Positions 1 to 8,889 of a stretch of 46,935 bases of DNA are shown here, piece by piece. This stretch comes from Paenibacillus dendritiformis. Its GTDB lineage: Bacteria; Bacillota; Bacilli; Paenibacillales; Paenibacillaceae. Within the stretch, counting starts at the first letter, position 1. Each line of letters starts with the position of its first letter. Location of the stretch: NCBI RefSeq assembly GCF_015845845.1, contig NZ_LDIG01000213.1:1-46935 (forward strand). Reading direction: 5' to 3'. Position numbers and translations under genes: made by a program. The notes beneath the pieces are model-generated. The model was not told the origin of the DNA, did not search any database, and worked only from the letters and a program-made list of their open reading frames with translations.

Positions 1-1
1 T

Positions 2-199
2 GGGCAAATTTCCATTCAAGAACCGGATGCCCCACTTCGAAACAAAGTCAGCCGCAGGCGGGTCAAAACGGTCATCGAAAATCTGATTTGGCTGGCCTCT
101 CGAATGGTAGAGCATGCCAGACAAACGAAGCTCCGCTTCGGAAGACATAGTCCATGGTTTCAGACATTCCAGCGCATTTACGGGACCTTGTCGGGATAA
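2..199 (+). CDS. IS1380-family transposase, C-terminal end only (gene runs off the window)
   Basis: Frame 2 is open from the window edge to a TAA at 197-199 and gives about 65 residues. The segment LIWLASRMVEHARQTKLRFG followed by a conserved Trp-Phe and the tail QRIYGTL resembles the C-terminus of IS1380-family DDE transposases, which end in a basic helical segment of this kind. The catalytic residues lie upstream and are not visible. No other gene is coupled to it. Downstream there are short inverted repeats that could be the element's right end. The family call rests on a short tail, so it is moderate; an IS4-like relative is the alternative. Confidence 0.55.
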   Translation, partial: GQISIQEPDAPLRNKVSRRRVKTVIENLIWLASRMVEHARQTKLRFGRHSPWFQTFQRIYGTLSG

Positions 200-210
200 T
201 AGATTGCGAA

Positions 211-384
211 CCTATGTTTCCGTTCAAGCTTTGCACAAGGGAAGCTTTGTTTCGTGATGTCTTTTTCAAGTGAATCGAGTCATCACCTCTGCTTTCTGCG
301 CCTATCGTTACAACTGATAGTGATGGTTCTCTTATTCGTAACCCTTTCACGGATTCAGGACAGAGACTAGATGGAAAACATAGG
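211..384. repeat. Short inverted repeats behind the transposase tail; possible IS right end
   Basis: CCTATGTTTCC at 211-221 is matched in inverted orientation by GGAAAACATAGG at 373-384, with one extra T. A third copy of the CATAGGTTTT core lies at 429-438, in direct orientation to the second and 50 bases on. IS1380 elements end in short inverted repeats close behind the transposase stop, so one of these may be the terminal repeat. The rest of 200-575 has no convincing gene: the open frame on the - strand there has no family character and no ribosome binding site. Confidence 0.35.
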
Positions 385-575
385 TTTTTCACGCATTTAT
401 CCCCCATCAAAATGAACATTTGTAAAAGCATAGGTTTTCATATCGAAATAAAAACGACGGCCTTCCGCCAAACTTTGTCGTGCCCATCCCTCCTCCAATC
501 GGAGTTCATACTCCGTTCATAATCCTTGCTTAGGATGAAGCTGCATACATCGCAATGATCAGGAGGAATGCCGAT

Positions 576-2930
576 ATGAGTAAAATGATATCCCGCGATC
601 AGTATGATCGCGCCGCGAGACTGCTAAGCACCGAATGGCAGCGGCATGTCTTCAACGGCCGTGTCGTGCCGAACTGGCTTGCCGGCGGGAACCGGTTCTG
701 GTACCGTCGCGACGTGCGGCTTGGCCAGGAAAAGGGAGCCGAATATATCCTCGTCGATCCGGAGACGAACGCCTCAAAGCCGGCCTTCGATCATGATCGC
801 CTCGCTTCCTCCCTTAGCCGGGAGCTCGGCCGGACGCTGGATCCCCGGCATTTGAAGCTGGAGCGGCTGGACCTGCCCGAATCATGCCATTATATCCGCT
901 TCGATATGGACGGGGAGCGCTGGGAATGCGATCTGTCCAGGTATCGGTGCACCCGCCTCCCGGCCCGGCCGCGGCCAGAGCCGTACGAGCTGCTCTCTCC
1001 CGACGGGCAGTGGGGCGCCTACGCCGAGAAGCATAATCTTTTCGTCCGCCATCTCGAGAGCGGGGAAGTGCGGCAGCTCACCTTCGGCGGCGAGCCTTAT
1101 TATGATTATGCAGGCAGTGTGGAGGCGATGAACCTGAATCTCCGTCCCGAGGTCAAGTCCTTCCCGGCCGCCATATGGTCGCCCGACTCGACGAAGCTCA
1201 TGACGATGCGGCTCGATCAGCGCTCGCTCCGCGAGCTTCATCTGCTTCAAAACGTGCCGTCTGCGGCAAACGGGGACCTGCGGCCTGTCCGGCATGCGAT
1301 ACGCTATGCTTGTCCGGGCGATTCCCATGTCCCGCTGGCCGACATTGTCATCTGCGATATTGAGCGGCAGGACAGCGTCACCGTGGAGGCGCCCCGGATC
1401 ATACTCGGTTCCGACAGCCCCTTCAGCCCGCTTGCGCCGCAGGCCGGCTGGAGCAAGGACAGCAAGCAGGTCTTCTACCTGTCGATGGCCCGCGATTACC
1501 GTTCGGCCAAGCTGATCGCCGCCGATGCGGAGACGGGAGCGGCGCGAATCGCCGTCGAGGAACAGAGCGATACGTTCCTGTTCATCGATCTGTATCATTT
1601 CGGCAATCTGGACTTATACTTGCGGCCGGATCCGAACTTCCGCCTGCTGCATGACGATACGGCCCTCTGGCTCTCGGAGCGCGACGGGTACGCTCATCTG
1701 TATCTCTTCGACAGCCGCTCGGGACAGCTCATCCGGCAGATTACTTCCGGCGAATGGAACGTCCGGCGGCTGGCGGCCGTGGATGAGCGCCAGCAATGGA
1801 TCTATTTCACGGCCAGTGGCCGCGAACCTGGGCGCGATCCGTATTATCAGCACCTGTACCGCATCCGTTTCGACGGGTCCGGCGTGACGCTGCTGACGCC
1901 GGAGGATGCGGATCATAAGATCGCCTTCGCTCCGGATCTGAGCTGCTTCACGGACACGTATTCGCGTGTCGATCTGCCCCCGGTATCCGTGCTGCGCCAC
2001 AACGACGGCAGCCTCGTCCGGGATTTGGAACGGGCCGATATCGAGCTGCTGCTGGCGCAGGGCTATCAACTGCCGGAACGGTTCACGGTCAAGGCGGCGG
2101 ATGGAGTTACGGATCTGTACGGCATTCTCGTCCCTCCCGCATCCCGCGAACCGGGGCGGAAGTATCCGCTGATTGACTATTTCTATGGCGGGCCCCAGCT
2201 TCTCAATACGCCGAAGTCGTTCCTGTTCGAGGCCCCTCTTGATTTCTCCGGCGGCGCCCAATCGTTCGCCGAGCTCGGCTTCGTCACGATCGTGATGGAC
2301 GGGACGGGGACGCCATACCGCTCCAAGGCGTTCCATGACGCATCCGACGGCAGGCTGGAGCATGCGGCCGGATTGGCGGATCATGCCGCCGCCATCCCGC
2401 AGTTGGCCGAACGATACCCGTTCATCGATCCGAAACGCATCGGCATCTGGGGCGTGTCCGGAGGTGGCTACGGCTCGGCCCGGGCCATCCTCGCCTATCC
2501 CGATGTCTACTCCGTCGCCGTCTCGGGGGCCGGCAATCACGATCAGCGGGCCTACATTGCGGCATGGGGCGATCGCTTCCAGGGCCTGGCCGGCAAGGAA
2601 CATCCCGATCGGTATGCCCGTCAGGACAATGCCCAGCTGGCGGCCAATCTGAAGGGCAAGCTGCTGCTCGCGCACGGCGATATGGATGACAACGTTCATA
2701 TGGCCCATACGATGCAGCTCGTCGATGCGCTGATCCGGGCGAACAAGGACTTCGATTTGCTCATCATGCCGAACGTCAACCACAGCATTCAGTCGAACCC
2801 GTATTTCATCCGGCGGAAATGGGACTATTTCGTGAAGCATCTGCTCGGGGCCGAACCGCCCGCCCAGTATGAGATTGCGCCGGAGGCGCAGCATGCGGCC
2901 GCTGAGGCCTCCCTATCCATTCCCGACTAA
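576..2930 (+). CDS. S9-family serine peptidase (prolyl oligopeptidase / DPP-IV type)
   Basis: The 784-residue protein has an N-terminal beta-propeller region (roughly residues 80-500, with repeated motifs such as WSPDS and GWSKDS) and a C-terminal alpha/beta hydrolase domain (about 530-765). The catalytic triad is visible: Ser628 in GVSGGGY, Asp704 in HGDMDD, His736 in NVNHS. The family cleaves short peptides after Pro or Ala. No signal peptide is evident, so it probably acts in the cytoplasm. The start is set at 576 because AGGAGG (561-566) sits 9 bases upstream; the earlier in-frame ATG at 555 lies before that site. The gene appears monocistronic; the next promoter begins 16 bases after the stop. 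No terminator was seen between. Confidence 0.9.
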   Translation: MSKMISRDQYDRAARLLSTEWQRHVFNGRVVPNWLAGGNRFWYRRDVRLGQEKGAEYILVDPETNASKPAFDHDRLASSLSRELGRTLDPRHLKLERLDLPESCHYIRFDMDGERWECDLSRYRCTRLPARPRPEPYELLSPDGQWGAYAEKHNLFVRHLESGEVRQLTFGGEPYYDYAGSVEAMNLNLRPEVKSFPAAIWSPDSTKLMTMRLDQRSLRELHLLQNVPSAANGDLRPVRHAIRYACPGDSHVPLADIVICDIERQDSVTVEAPRIILGSDSPFSPLAPQAGWSKDSKQVFYLSMARDYRSAKLIAADAETGAARIAVEEQSDTFLFIDLYHFGNLDLYLRPDPNFRLLHDDTALWLSERDGYAHLYLFDSRSGQLIRQITSGEWNVRRLAAVDERQQWIYFTASGREPGRDPYYQHLYRIRFDGSGVTLLTPEDADHKIAFAPDLSCFTDTYSRVDLPPVSVLRHNDGSLVRDLERADIELLLAQGYQLPERFTVKAADGVTDLYGILVPPASREPGRKYPLIDYFYGGPQLLNTPKSFLFEAPLDFSGGAQSFAELGFVTIVMDGTGTPYRSKAFHDASDGRLEHAAGLADHAAAIPQLAERYPFIDPKRIGIWGVSGGGYGSARAILAYPDVYSVAVSGAGNHDQRAYIAAWGDRFQGLAGKEHPDRYARQDNAQLAANLKGKLLLAHGDMDDNVHMAHTMQLVDALIRANKDFDLLIMPNVNHSIQSNPYFIRRKWDYFVKHLLGAEPPAQYEIAPEAQHAAAEASLSIPD

Positions 2931-2946
2931 ACCTATGAAAATTAAA

Positions 2947-2975
2947 TTGACAAGCGATGCAATCCTGTGTATGAT
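2947..2975 (+). promoter_or_regulatory. Sigma-A promoter of the met operon
   Basis: TTGACA (2947-2952) and TATGAT (2970-2975) are separated by exactly 17 bases, and the SAM riboswitch begins about 28 bases downstream. The match to the vegetative consensus is nearly perfect, so basal transcription should be strong and control is expected to fall on the riboswitch. Confidence 0.9.
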
Positions 2976-3003
2976 TCTCACATGACAATTTCATTTTCTT
3001 GAC

Positions 3004-3110
3004 CTTATCAAGAGCGACTGAGGGAATAGGCCCTATGACGTCCGGCAACCTTACCCATTGCGGTAAAAGGTGCTAAATCCTACAGAATGCGCGGCATTCT
3101 GAGAGATAAG
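3004..3110 (+). ncRNA. SAM-I (S-box) riboswitch
   Basis: All hallmark segments are in order: the P1 strand CTTATCAAGAG at the 5' end, GGGA and GGCCC.ATGA, the CCGGCAACC kink-turn/core segment, GGTGCTAA.TCC, and the closing GAGAGATAAG. CTTATC and GATAAG pair to form P1. In this family S-adenosylmethionine binding stabilises P1 and permits a downstream terminator, shutting off methionine uptake genes when SAM is plentiful. That fits the metN-metI-metQ genes that follow. Confidence 0.96.
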
Positions 3111-3132
3111 TGGTTCCTAACGGTGCAATGCA

Positions 3133-3163
3133 GCCTCTTTCTCTCATGAAAGAGGCTTTTTTT
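3133..3163 (+). terminator. Intrinsic terminator, expression platform of the SAM riboswitch
   Basis: GCCTCTTT (3133-3140) pairs with AAAGAGGC (3149-3156) across an 8-base loop and is followed by seven T residues. It lies 23 bases after the aptamer and upstream of metN, the expected position for SAM-dependent premature termination. Confidence 0.93.
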
Positions 3164-3227
3164 CATTCGTTGGAATGGATGCCGGCCGGACGAGATAATA
3201 CAGCATGAACGTTGGAGGGTGAGAGAG

Positions 3228-4232
3228 ATGATAGAGATAAGAAATCTCGTCAAAGAGTACCGGAGCAAGACGGGAACGGTCGTCGGTGTCGACAATGTCT
3301 CGCTGCATATCGAGAAGGGCAGCATATACGGCATCATCGGGCGAAGCGGAGCGGGCAAAAGCTCCCTGCTGCGCTGCATCAATCTGCTGGAGCAGCCGGC
3401 CTCGGGCAGCATCCTCGTCGACGGCGTCGATCTGACCAAGCTGCAAGGCGAGCAGCTCCGCCAGGCCCGGTTGAAGATCGGGATGATCTTTCAACATTTT
3501 CACCTGATTCGATCCAAAACGGTCTATGAGAATATCGCCTTCGCGCTCAAGGCGAACCGGACATCCAAGGCGGATATCGAAGCGCGCGTGACCGAACTGC
3601 TGGAGATGGTCGGCTTGGCCGACAAGCGCGACGTCTACCCTTCGCAGCTGAGCGGCGGCCAGAAGCAGCGGGTGGGCATCGCCAGGGCGCTCGCGAACGA
3701 TCCGCATGTGCTGCTCTGCGACGAGGCGACATCCGCGCTCGACCCGGAGACGACCCAGTCCATACTCGACCTGCTGCAAAAGATCAACCGAGAATGGAAG
3801 CTGACGATCGTGCTGATTACCCATGAGATGGAAGTCGTCAAGGCGATCTGCGATCGGATGGCGGTCATGCAGAACGGCCGAGTCGTCGAGGAGGGGCCTG
3901 TCTATGAGATCTTTTCGGATCCGCAGCATCCGATGACCCGGTCCTTCATCAGCAGCCTGTTCCAATTCGAGCTGCCCGAGCGCTTGCTCCGGAACAGCGC
4001 AGGCACCGTCGTCAAGATTCACTTCGTCGCGCCGCAGGCGGAGGAAGCCGTCATTACCGGCATGCTGAAGAGGTTCGACGTTGAATGCAATATCCTGCAT
4101 GGCAAAATCGAATATATCCATGATGCGCCCCTCGGCATCCTCATCCTGGAGCTGAACGGCGACCCGGCCGAAGTGCGGCGGGCCATGGATTATATCGCAT
4201 CACGAACGCACCGACTGGAGGTAATCAGATAA
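3228..4232 (+). CDS. metN: Methionine ABC transporter, ATP-binding protein
   Basis: This 334-residue ATPase has Walker A GRSGAGKSS (about residue 38), Q-loop, ABC signature LSGGQ, Walker B VLLCDEATSALD and the switch His in LITHEM. A C-terminal NIL (ACT-like) domain from about residue 265 is typical of MetN, where it binds methionine and gives trans-inhibition. It energises methionine import from the cytoplasmic face. The start is the ATG at 3228, 8 bases behind GGAGGG; a GTG at 3219 overlaps that site and is unlikely. It is the first gene behind the SAM riboswitch and is followed after one base by the permease gene. Confidence 0.95.
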   Translation: MIEIRNLVKEYRSKTGTVVGVDNVSLHIEKGSIYGIIGRSGAGKSSLLRCINLLEQPASGSILVDGVDLTKLQGEQLRQARLKIGMIFQHFHLIRSKTVYENIAFALKANRTSKADIEARVTELLEMVGLADKRDVYPSQLSGGQKQRVGIARALANDPHVLLCDEATSALDPETTQSILDLLQKINREWKLTIVLITHEMEVVKAICDRMAVMQNGRVVEEGPVYEIFSDPQHPMTRSFISSLFQFELPERLLRNSAGTVVKIHFVAPQAEEAVITGMLKRFDVECNILHGKIEYIHDAPLGILILELNGDPAEVRRAMDYIASRTHRLEVIR

Positions 4233-4233
4233 G

Positions 4234-4893
4234 ATGGACTCCCTCATACAGATCTTGCCCGATCTGTACAAGGCGTTTTTTCAGACCTTGTATATGGTGG
4301 GCATCTCATTAGTTGCCGCTTTAATTCTGGGTCTTCCTATTGGAATAATATTATTTGTGACGGATAAAGGACTGTTCCTTGAAAATCGCCTCACCCGCGT
4401 TATCCTCGGCTTCATCGTCAACATGATCCGGTCGATTCCGTTCATCATTTTGCTCGTCACGCTGCTGCCGCTAACGAAGCTGATCGCCGGCACCACCATC
4501 GGCCCGACGGCCGCATCCGTCTCGTTGTCGGTGGCCGCTATCCCGTTCTTCGCCCGGCTCGTCGAGACCGCGCTGCGCGAGATCGACAAGGGCGTCATCG
4601 AAGCCGCGGTGTCGATCGGGGCCACGCCGTGGATGATCATCAAGGATGTGCTGCTTCCCGAAGCGAAGCCCGGCATCGTCCAAGGGATCAACATTACGGC
4701 CATCAGCCTGGTAGCCTACTCGGCCATGGCCGGGACGATCGGCGGAGGCGGCATCGGCGATCTGGCGATCCGGTTCGGCTATTACCGCTATGACAATACG
4801 GTCATGTTCACCACCGTTATCGTCCTCATCTGCCTCGTGCAGCTCATTCAATATGGCGGCGATTTCGCGGCCAAGAAGGTAGACAAGCGCTAA
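4234..4893 (+). CDS. metI: Methionine ABC transporter, permease
   Basis: The 219-residue protein has five or so hydrophobic segments and the EAA-type loop (EAAVSIGATPWMIIKDVLLPEA), which docks the ATPase. Length and sequence fit the MetI (MetP in Bacillus) family. It forms the membrane channel for methionine. The ATG follows the metN stop by one base, and GGAGG near 4217 inside the end of metN serves as ribosome binding site, so translation is probably coupled. Confidence 0.94.
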   Translation: MDSLIQILPDLYKAFFQTLYMVGISLVAALILGLPIGIILFVTDKGLFLENRLTRVILGFIVNMIRSIPFIILLVTLLPLTKLIAGTTIGPTAASVSLSVAAIPFFARLVETALREIDKGVIEAAVSIGATPWMIIKDVLLPEAKPGIVQGINITAISLVAYSAMAGTIGGGGIGDLAIRFGYYRYDNTVMFTTVIVLICLVQLIQYGGDFAAKKVDKR

Positions 4894-4946
4894 CGCAAGC
4901 TAACGGAGGCTACAACATCATTTCACATATTATGGAGGGTATCATC

Positions 4947-5792
4947 ATGAAAAAGACAGTCATTCTTCTCTCGCTTATCCTGACATTCGGCCTGCTGGCC
5001 GCCTGCGGCAGCGGTTCGTCCTCCAGCGGCGGGGACAATGCGAAGCGGGAGGAGAGCAGAACGTTGAAGTTCGGGGCCACCGCAGGCCCATACAGCGATA
5101 TGCTGACGAAGGCGATCAAGCCGATTATGGAGAAAAAAGGCTATACGATTGAAATCGTCGAATTCGGAGATTACGTGCAGCCGAACCTGGCACTGTCCAA
5201 CGGCGATCTGGACGCAAATCTGTTCCAGCACAAAATCTATATGGATAACTTCGCCAAGGAGAACAAGCTGGAACTGACCGATCTGATCGCCGTACCGACG
5301 GCGCCGATGGGCATCTACTCCTCGAAATACAACTCGCTCGACGAGATCGCCGGGGGCAGCACCGTCGCGCTGGCGAACGATCCGACCAATCTGGCCCGTT
5401 CGCTGGGGCTGCTGCAGGATGCCGGCCTCCTGACGATCAAGGATGACATCGATCCGCTGCGCGTCTCGGAGAAGGACGTCAAGGACAATCCGAAGCAGCT
5501 CGTGCTGCAGCCGATCGAAGCCGCCCAGCTGCCGCGGGCCGTCGACAGCGCCGATCTTTCCCTCGTGCCGGGCAACTTCGCCCTCGCGGCCAAGATGAAT
5601 CTGCTCGATGCGCTGAAGCTGGAAAATATGCCGGACGATTACCGCAACCGGGTCGTCATCAACACGGCCGACAAGGACAAGGCCTTCGCGAAGGATCTGA
5701 AGGAAGCGGTCGAGTCGCCGGAATTCGAGCAGATCATCGATGAACAGTTCCAGGGCTTCGGCAAGCCGGAGTGGATGCTGAACCGGAAGTAA
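4947..5792 (+). CDS. metQ: Methionine-binding lipoprotein of the ABC transporter
   Basis: The 281-residue protein begins with a lipoprotein signal peptide (MKK, a hydrophobic run, lipobox LLAAC), so the mature protein is anchored to the outer face of the membrane through its N-terminal Cys. The rest matches the NLPA/MetQ family (KFGATAGPYSDM near the mature N-terminus; NLALSNGDLDANLFQH). It captures methionine and delivers it to MetN-MetI. The start at 4947 has GGAGGG 7 bases upstream; the in-frame ATG at 4932 lies within that site. It is the third gene of the riboswitch-controlled operon. Confidence 0.95.
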   Translation: MKKTVILLSLILTFGLLAACGSGSSSSGGDNAKREESRTLKFGATAGPYSDMLTKAIKPIMEKKGYTIEIVEFGDYVQPNLALSNGDLDANLFQHKIYMDNFAKENKLELTDLIAVPTAPMGIYSSKYNSLDEIAGGSTVALANDPTNLARSLGLLQDAGLLTIKDDIDPLRVSEKDVKDNPKQLVLQPIEAAQLPRAVDSADLSLVPGNFALAAKMNLLDALKLENMPDDYRNRVVINTADKDKAFAKDLKEAVESPEFEQIIDEQFQGFGKPEWMLNRK

Positions 5793-5819
5793 GGGAGAAC
5801 CGATGGGGAGGGAGAGAAA

Positions 5820-6920
5820 ATGACAACGCTGGAACAGCCGCTCATCGTCAGAGGGGCACCCGCCATCTATCGCTGCGAAGCCGGCATCTTGGAGAAGCTG
5901 GAGTCCCTGCTCCAGCCGTACGGCTGCCGCCGGGCGCTCGTCGTGCACGGCGAGCGCTCCTGGGAGGCCGCGGCTCCGTATTGGCCGCGGCAGACGGAGC
6001 TGACGCTGCTGCCGCTAGCGCACCGCGGCGAGTGCACGCTGGCGGAGGCCAGCCGGATCGCCCGCGAGGCGCGGGCGGCGCAGGCCGATATCGTGCTCGG
6101 CGTCGGCGGGGGCAAAGTGATGGACCTCGTCAAGGCGGCAGGCATCGAAGCCGGACTCGACACGGTGCTCGTGCCGACGCTCGCGTCGAACTGCGCGGCC
6201 TGGACGCCGCTCAGCGTGTTCTACGATGAACGGGGCCGCTTCACGCATTACACGCTCCATCCGAAAAGTCCGCTCATGGTGCTGGTCGATCCGCGAATCG
6301 CCCTGCGCGCGCCGGCCGCTTACCTGCGGGCCGGCATCGCCGATACGCTGGCGAAATGGTACGAGGCCGACGCGCTCGTCCGCCAGTGGAGCCAGCCGCC
6401 CGCGGCCGTGCGGATCGCGCACCTCACGGCCCGCCTGTGCCAGACCGCTCTGCTGGAGCACGGCCTGCAGAGCGTGCGGGATGCCGAGCGGCAGCAATTG
6501 ACGGACGCGTTCACGCTCGCCGTGGAGACGATCATTATGACGGGCGGCACGGTCGGCGGCTTCGGCGACCATGCGGGACGGATCGCGGGAGCCCATTCGA
6601 TCCATAACGGGTTGACGGCAGCCCCGGCGACGCATCATCTGCTGCACGGGGACAAGGTCGCCTATGGCATTCTCGTCCAGCTCGCGCTGGAGGGCAACCT
6701 GGCCGAAGTCGAGCGGCTGCTGCCGTTCTACCTGGATATGGGCCTGCCCCGCAGCCTGTCCGATCTCGGGCTGTCCGCCTCGGATCGCGAGACGCTGGAC
6801 CGCGTCGCGGCCGCGGCGGTCCTTCCGCAGGAGTCGATTCATCTGATGAACCGGAACGTGACGGCGAACGATGTGCGGCGAGCGATGCTGCAGTTGGAAT
6901 CAGCGGCCGCCGGAACATAA
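5820..6920 (+). CDS. Iron-containing alcohol dehydrogenase family protein (GldA/HcxA-like)
   Basis: The 366-residue enzyme has the NAD(P)-binding signature GVGGGKVMD (about residue 97), an N-terminal Rossmann-like half, and the metal-site residues of the family: Asp in GIADTLAKW, His in GAHSIHNGL and His in LLHGDK. It reduces or oxidises small hydroxy/keto compounds. It starts 27 bases after metQ with GGAGGGAG upstream and so probably belongs to the SAM-riboswitch operon. E. coli HcxA (YbdH), a relative, reduces 2-oxo acids and lies beside a methionine aminotransferase gene. A role on a methionine-derived keto acid is therefore plausible here but is inference. Confidence 0.85.
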   Translation: MTTLEQPLIVRGAPAIYRCEAGILEKLESLLQPYGCRRALVVHGERSWEAAAPYWPRQTELTLLPLAHRGECTLAEASRIAREARAAQADIVLGVGGGKVMDLVKAAGIEAGLDTVLVPTLASNCAAWTPLSVFYDERGRFTHYTLHPKSPLMVLVDPRIALRAPAAYLRAGIADTLAKWYEADALVRQWSQPPAAVRIAHLTARLCQTALLEHGLQSVRDAERQQLTDAFTLAVETIIMTGGTVGGFGDHAGRIAGAHSIHNGLTAAPATHHLLHGDKVAYGILVQLALEGNLAEVERLLPFYLDMGLPRSLSDLGLSASDRETLDRVAAAAVLPQESIHLMNRNVTANDVRRAMLQLESAAAGT

Positions 6921-7008
6921 TCAATTTTTTTAATCATCTCGACAAAAAATCAGAAATCCCCCTTATCATCCGCTCCGTGTAAAATGTTGAAAAAAGGGAG
7001 GGGATGAC

Positions 7009-7251
7009 TTGGTTTACCTGAGCTTGTCCCACCGTTTCGCACGCTTTGCGCAACAAGAATGCGCGGGCTCCTGCGATCTGTACGAGCATTTGGCGCTGCA
7101 CATCGCCGCCGATGATGAATTGCTCCGGATCGCCTCGCATGGAAGGCCGGGGCAGCCGGTGCCGAACCTGCTCTTCGGGGCGGTGCAATACTTGCTGCTC
7201 TCCGGCGCCGATCACGAGCTGCGCCGCTATTACGACGGGCTCGTCGAATGA
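7009..7251 (+). pseudogene. DUF2332 gene, truncated after about 80 codons
   Basis: The 80 residues match the N-terminus of DUF2332 proteins (FARFAQQECAGSCDLYEHLA, then GQPVPNLLFGAVQYLLLSG and a YY motif). Full members are about 320-350 residues; this one stops at TGA 7249-7251 and no continuation is seen in the other frames before the next gene. It starts with TTG at 7009 behind GGGAGGGG. The 3' three quarters appear deleted, so it is probably non-functional. It lies at the left end of a block with several other damaged genes. Confidence 0.7.
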
Positions 7252-7295
7252 AAAAAATGGATGCAAGTCATTATGCAGCGGGGGGAAATGAAGCC

Positions 7296-7898
7296 ATGAC
7301 CTTACAAGCTACAAGATCATTTTCGGAGAAGCGCCCGGTGTGGACGGTCGTGGTGGTGGAGCTGCTCTTACTGCTTGCCGTCTTCGCCGCCGGAGCGTAT
7401 GCCACGATGAAGCAGCTCCCTTATACATCAGCGGTGCTGATCGCTTTCATTCCGATTGCGCTGGCGCTGCTGGGCTATTTGAGCGCGAAAAAGAGATGGG
7501 CGCACTACGGATTCCGCTCGCTCTCCACTCTCCATGCCCGCGACTGGCTCGACTACGCCCCGCTGCTTGTCGTGCTTATCCTTCTCAGCACCAAGGGATT
7601 TCATGATATTTCTCTATCCGAAGCAGACTTTTTCCTGTTCTTCACGCTGCTCGTCGCCTTCGTGGAGGAGACGATATACAGAGGATTGATTCTGAAGACC
7701 CTTCTCCGCAAAAGCGCCGCCGCAGCCGTAATCACCTCCAGCGTTCTCTTCTCCCTGACCCATATGCTCAATATGCTGTCGGGACAAAATGCGGCCGACA
7801 CCGTTATGCAGTTGGTCTATGCGCTTCTGGTCGGCTTCGCGCTCGCCCTGCTGATGGTGAAGCATCACAACATCTGTCCGTTGATTCTTCGTTCATAA
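7296..7898 (+). CDS. CPBP-family intramembrane protease with a C-terminal frameshift
   Basis: This is a multi-pass membrane protein with the CPBP (CAAX protease and bacteriocin-processing) motifs EETIYR and FSLTHM. The usual third motif (HN with hydrophobic surroundings) is broken: the frame ends at 7898 after HHNICPLILRS, but the neighbouring frame from about 7886 continues with FVHNFIQFIGNES and a further hydrophobic stretch to about 7990. One extra base near 7883-7888 would account for this. The start at 7296 has a GGGGGGAAA site. An ATG at 7248 overlapping the previous stop is less likely. The gene is either inactive or carries a sequencing error. Confidence 0.75.
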   Translation: MTLQATRSFSEKRPVWTVVVVELLLLLAVFAAGAYATMKQLPYTSAVLIAFIPIALALLGYLSAKKRWAHYGFRSLSTLHARDWLDYAPLLVVLILLSTKGFHDISLSEADFFLFFTLLVAFVEETIYRGLILKTLLRKSAAAAVITSSVLFSLTHMLNMLSGQNAADTVMQLVYALLVGFALALLMVKHHNICPLILRS

Positions 7899-8152
7899 CT
7901 TTATTCAGTTCATCGGGAACGAGAGCAATCTAATCTATGATTCCCTCGTTCTCTTCGTACTGGGCGCGCATTGCGTCTGGCTGCTGAACAGCGCAAAGAC
8001 ATCTGCCCCAAGGCAAGCGCCTCGCTGTGACCCTCATCGCCCGAATAGCTGCCGCATGGACCCGGACTTTTCCGTAAGCCATGCGGTGTTTTGCATATTC
8101 CAGTCCTTCCCGGGAAGACTAATTCAAAAATCGGGAAAGGCTGGGATAGTAC

Positions 8153-8869
8153 ATGATGGAGGAAACCTGGGTCGTCATCGTCCGATCCATAATCGCCTTC
8201 TTCAGCCTCGTGATCTATACACGGCTATTAGGCAAGCAGCAAATGGGGTCTCTCTCCTACTTCGACTATATTAACGGCATCACCATCGGGTCGTTGGCCG
8301 GAACATTGGCGACCGATCTCTCTTCGAAGGGCTGGCTGCATTTTATCGGACTTACAGTGTTCGTAATCATTACGTTTCTATTTCAGATTTGGACATTGAA
8401 AAGCCGATTTTTCTCCAAAGTGATCGATTCCGAACCGACCGTAGTGATTCAGCATGGCAAAATACTGGAGCAGAACTTAAAGAAAATGCGTATCCGCTTC
8501 GATGAAATCATGATGCTGCTGCGCGAGAAAGATACGTTCGATATCACCAAGGTCGAATATGCCATCCTGGAGCCGAACGGGGGGCTCTCCGTCCTGCTCA
8601 AATCCGAAGATCAGCCGCTGACGCCGAAAGATCTGAATCGGACCGTCACGCCTGCCCGCATGATGACGGATGTCGTGCATGAAGGCAAAATTTTGACCGT
8701 TAACCTCGAACGGAGAAACAAGACGACGAAATGGCTTCATCATGAACTAAAGAAGCAAGGGATTGAAAATATCAAGCAAGTGAGCTTTGCTGCTATCTTG
8801 CCTGACGACACGCTATATGTTGACTTGTACAAAGATAACCTGTCCAATGAAACGGATAACCGCGAATAG
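8153..8869 (+). CDS. DUF421 membrane protein (YetF-like)
   Basis: The 238-residue protein has three N-terminal membrane segments (about residues 5-85) followed by a soluble region with the DUF421 pattern (SEPTVVIQHGKILEQNLKKM; then a second half with a KSEDQPLTPKDL motif). The B. subtilis relative YetF is a known fold of this family, reported as part of a germinant-related membrane complex in some spore formers; function here is unknown. Two adjacent ATGs (8153, 8156) are possible starts and no strong ribosome binding site is visible. It is followed 20 bases later by a DUF4363 gene, a pairing common in Bacillales. Confidence 0.85.
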   Translation: MMEETWVVIVRSIIAFFSLVIYTRLLGKQQMGSLSYFDYINGITIGSLAGTLATDLSSKGWLHFIGLTVFVIITFLFQIWTLKSRFFSKVIDSEPTVVIQHGKILEQNLKKMRIRFDEIMMLLREKDTFDITKVEYAILEPNGGLSVLLKSEDQPLTPKDLNRTVTPARMMTDVVHEGKILTVNLERRNKTTKWLHHELKKQGIENIKQVSFAAILPDDTLYVDLYKDNLSNETDNRE

Positions 8870-8889
8870 TTCTTAGCGAGGTGAGCAGC

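Noticed and set aside
72-431. 119-codon open frame on the - strand
   Set aside because: It overlaps the transposase tail and the inverted-repeat region, has no ribosome binding site and no family resemblance.
1614-2894. 426-codon open frame antisense to the S9 peptidase
   Set aside because: High-GC shadow frame of a clear peptidase gene with an intact catalytic triad; Arg/Gly-rich composition and no start signal.
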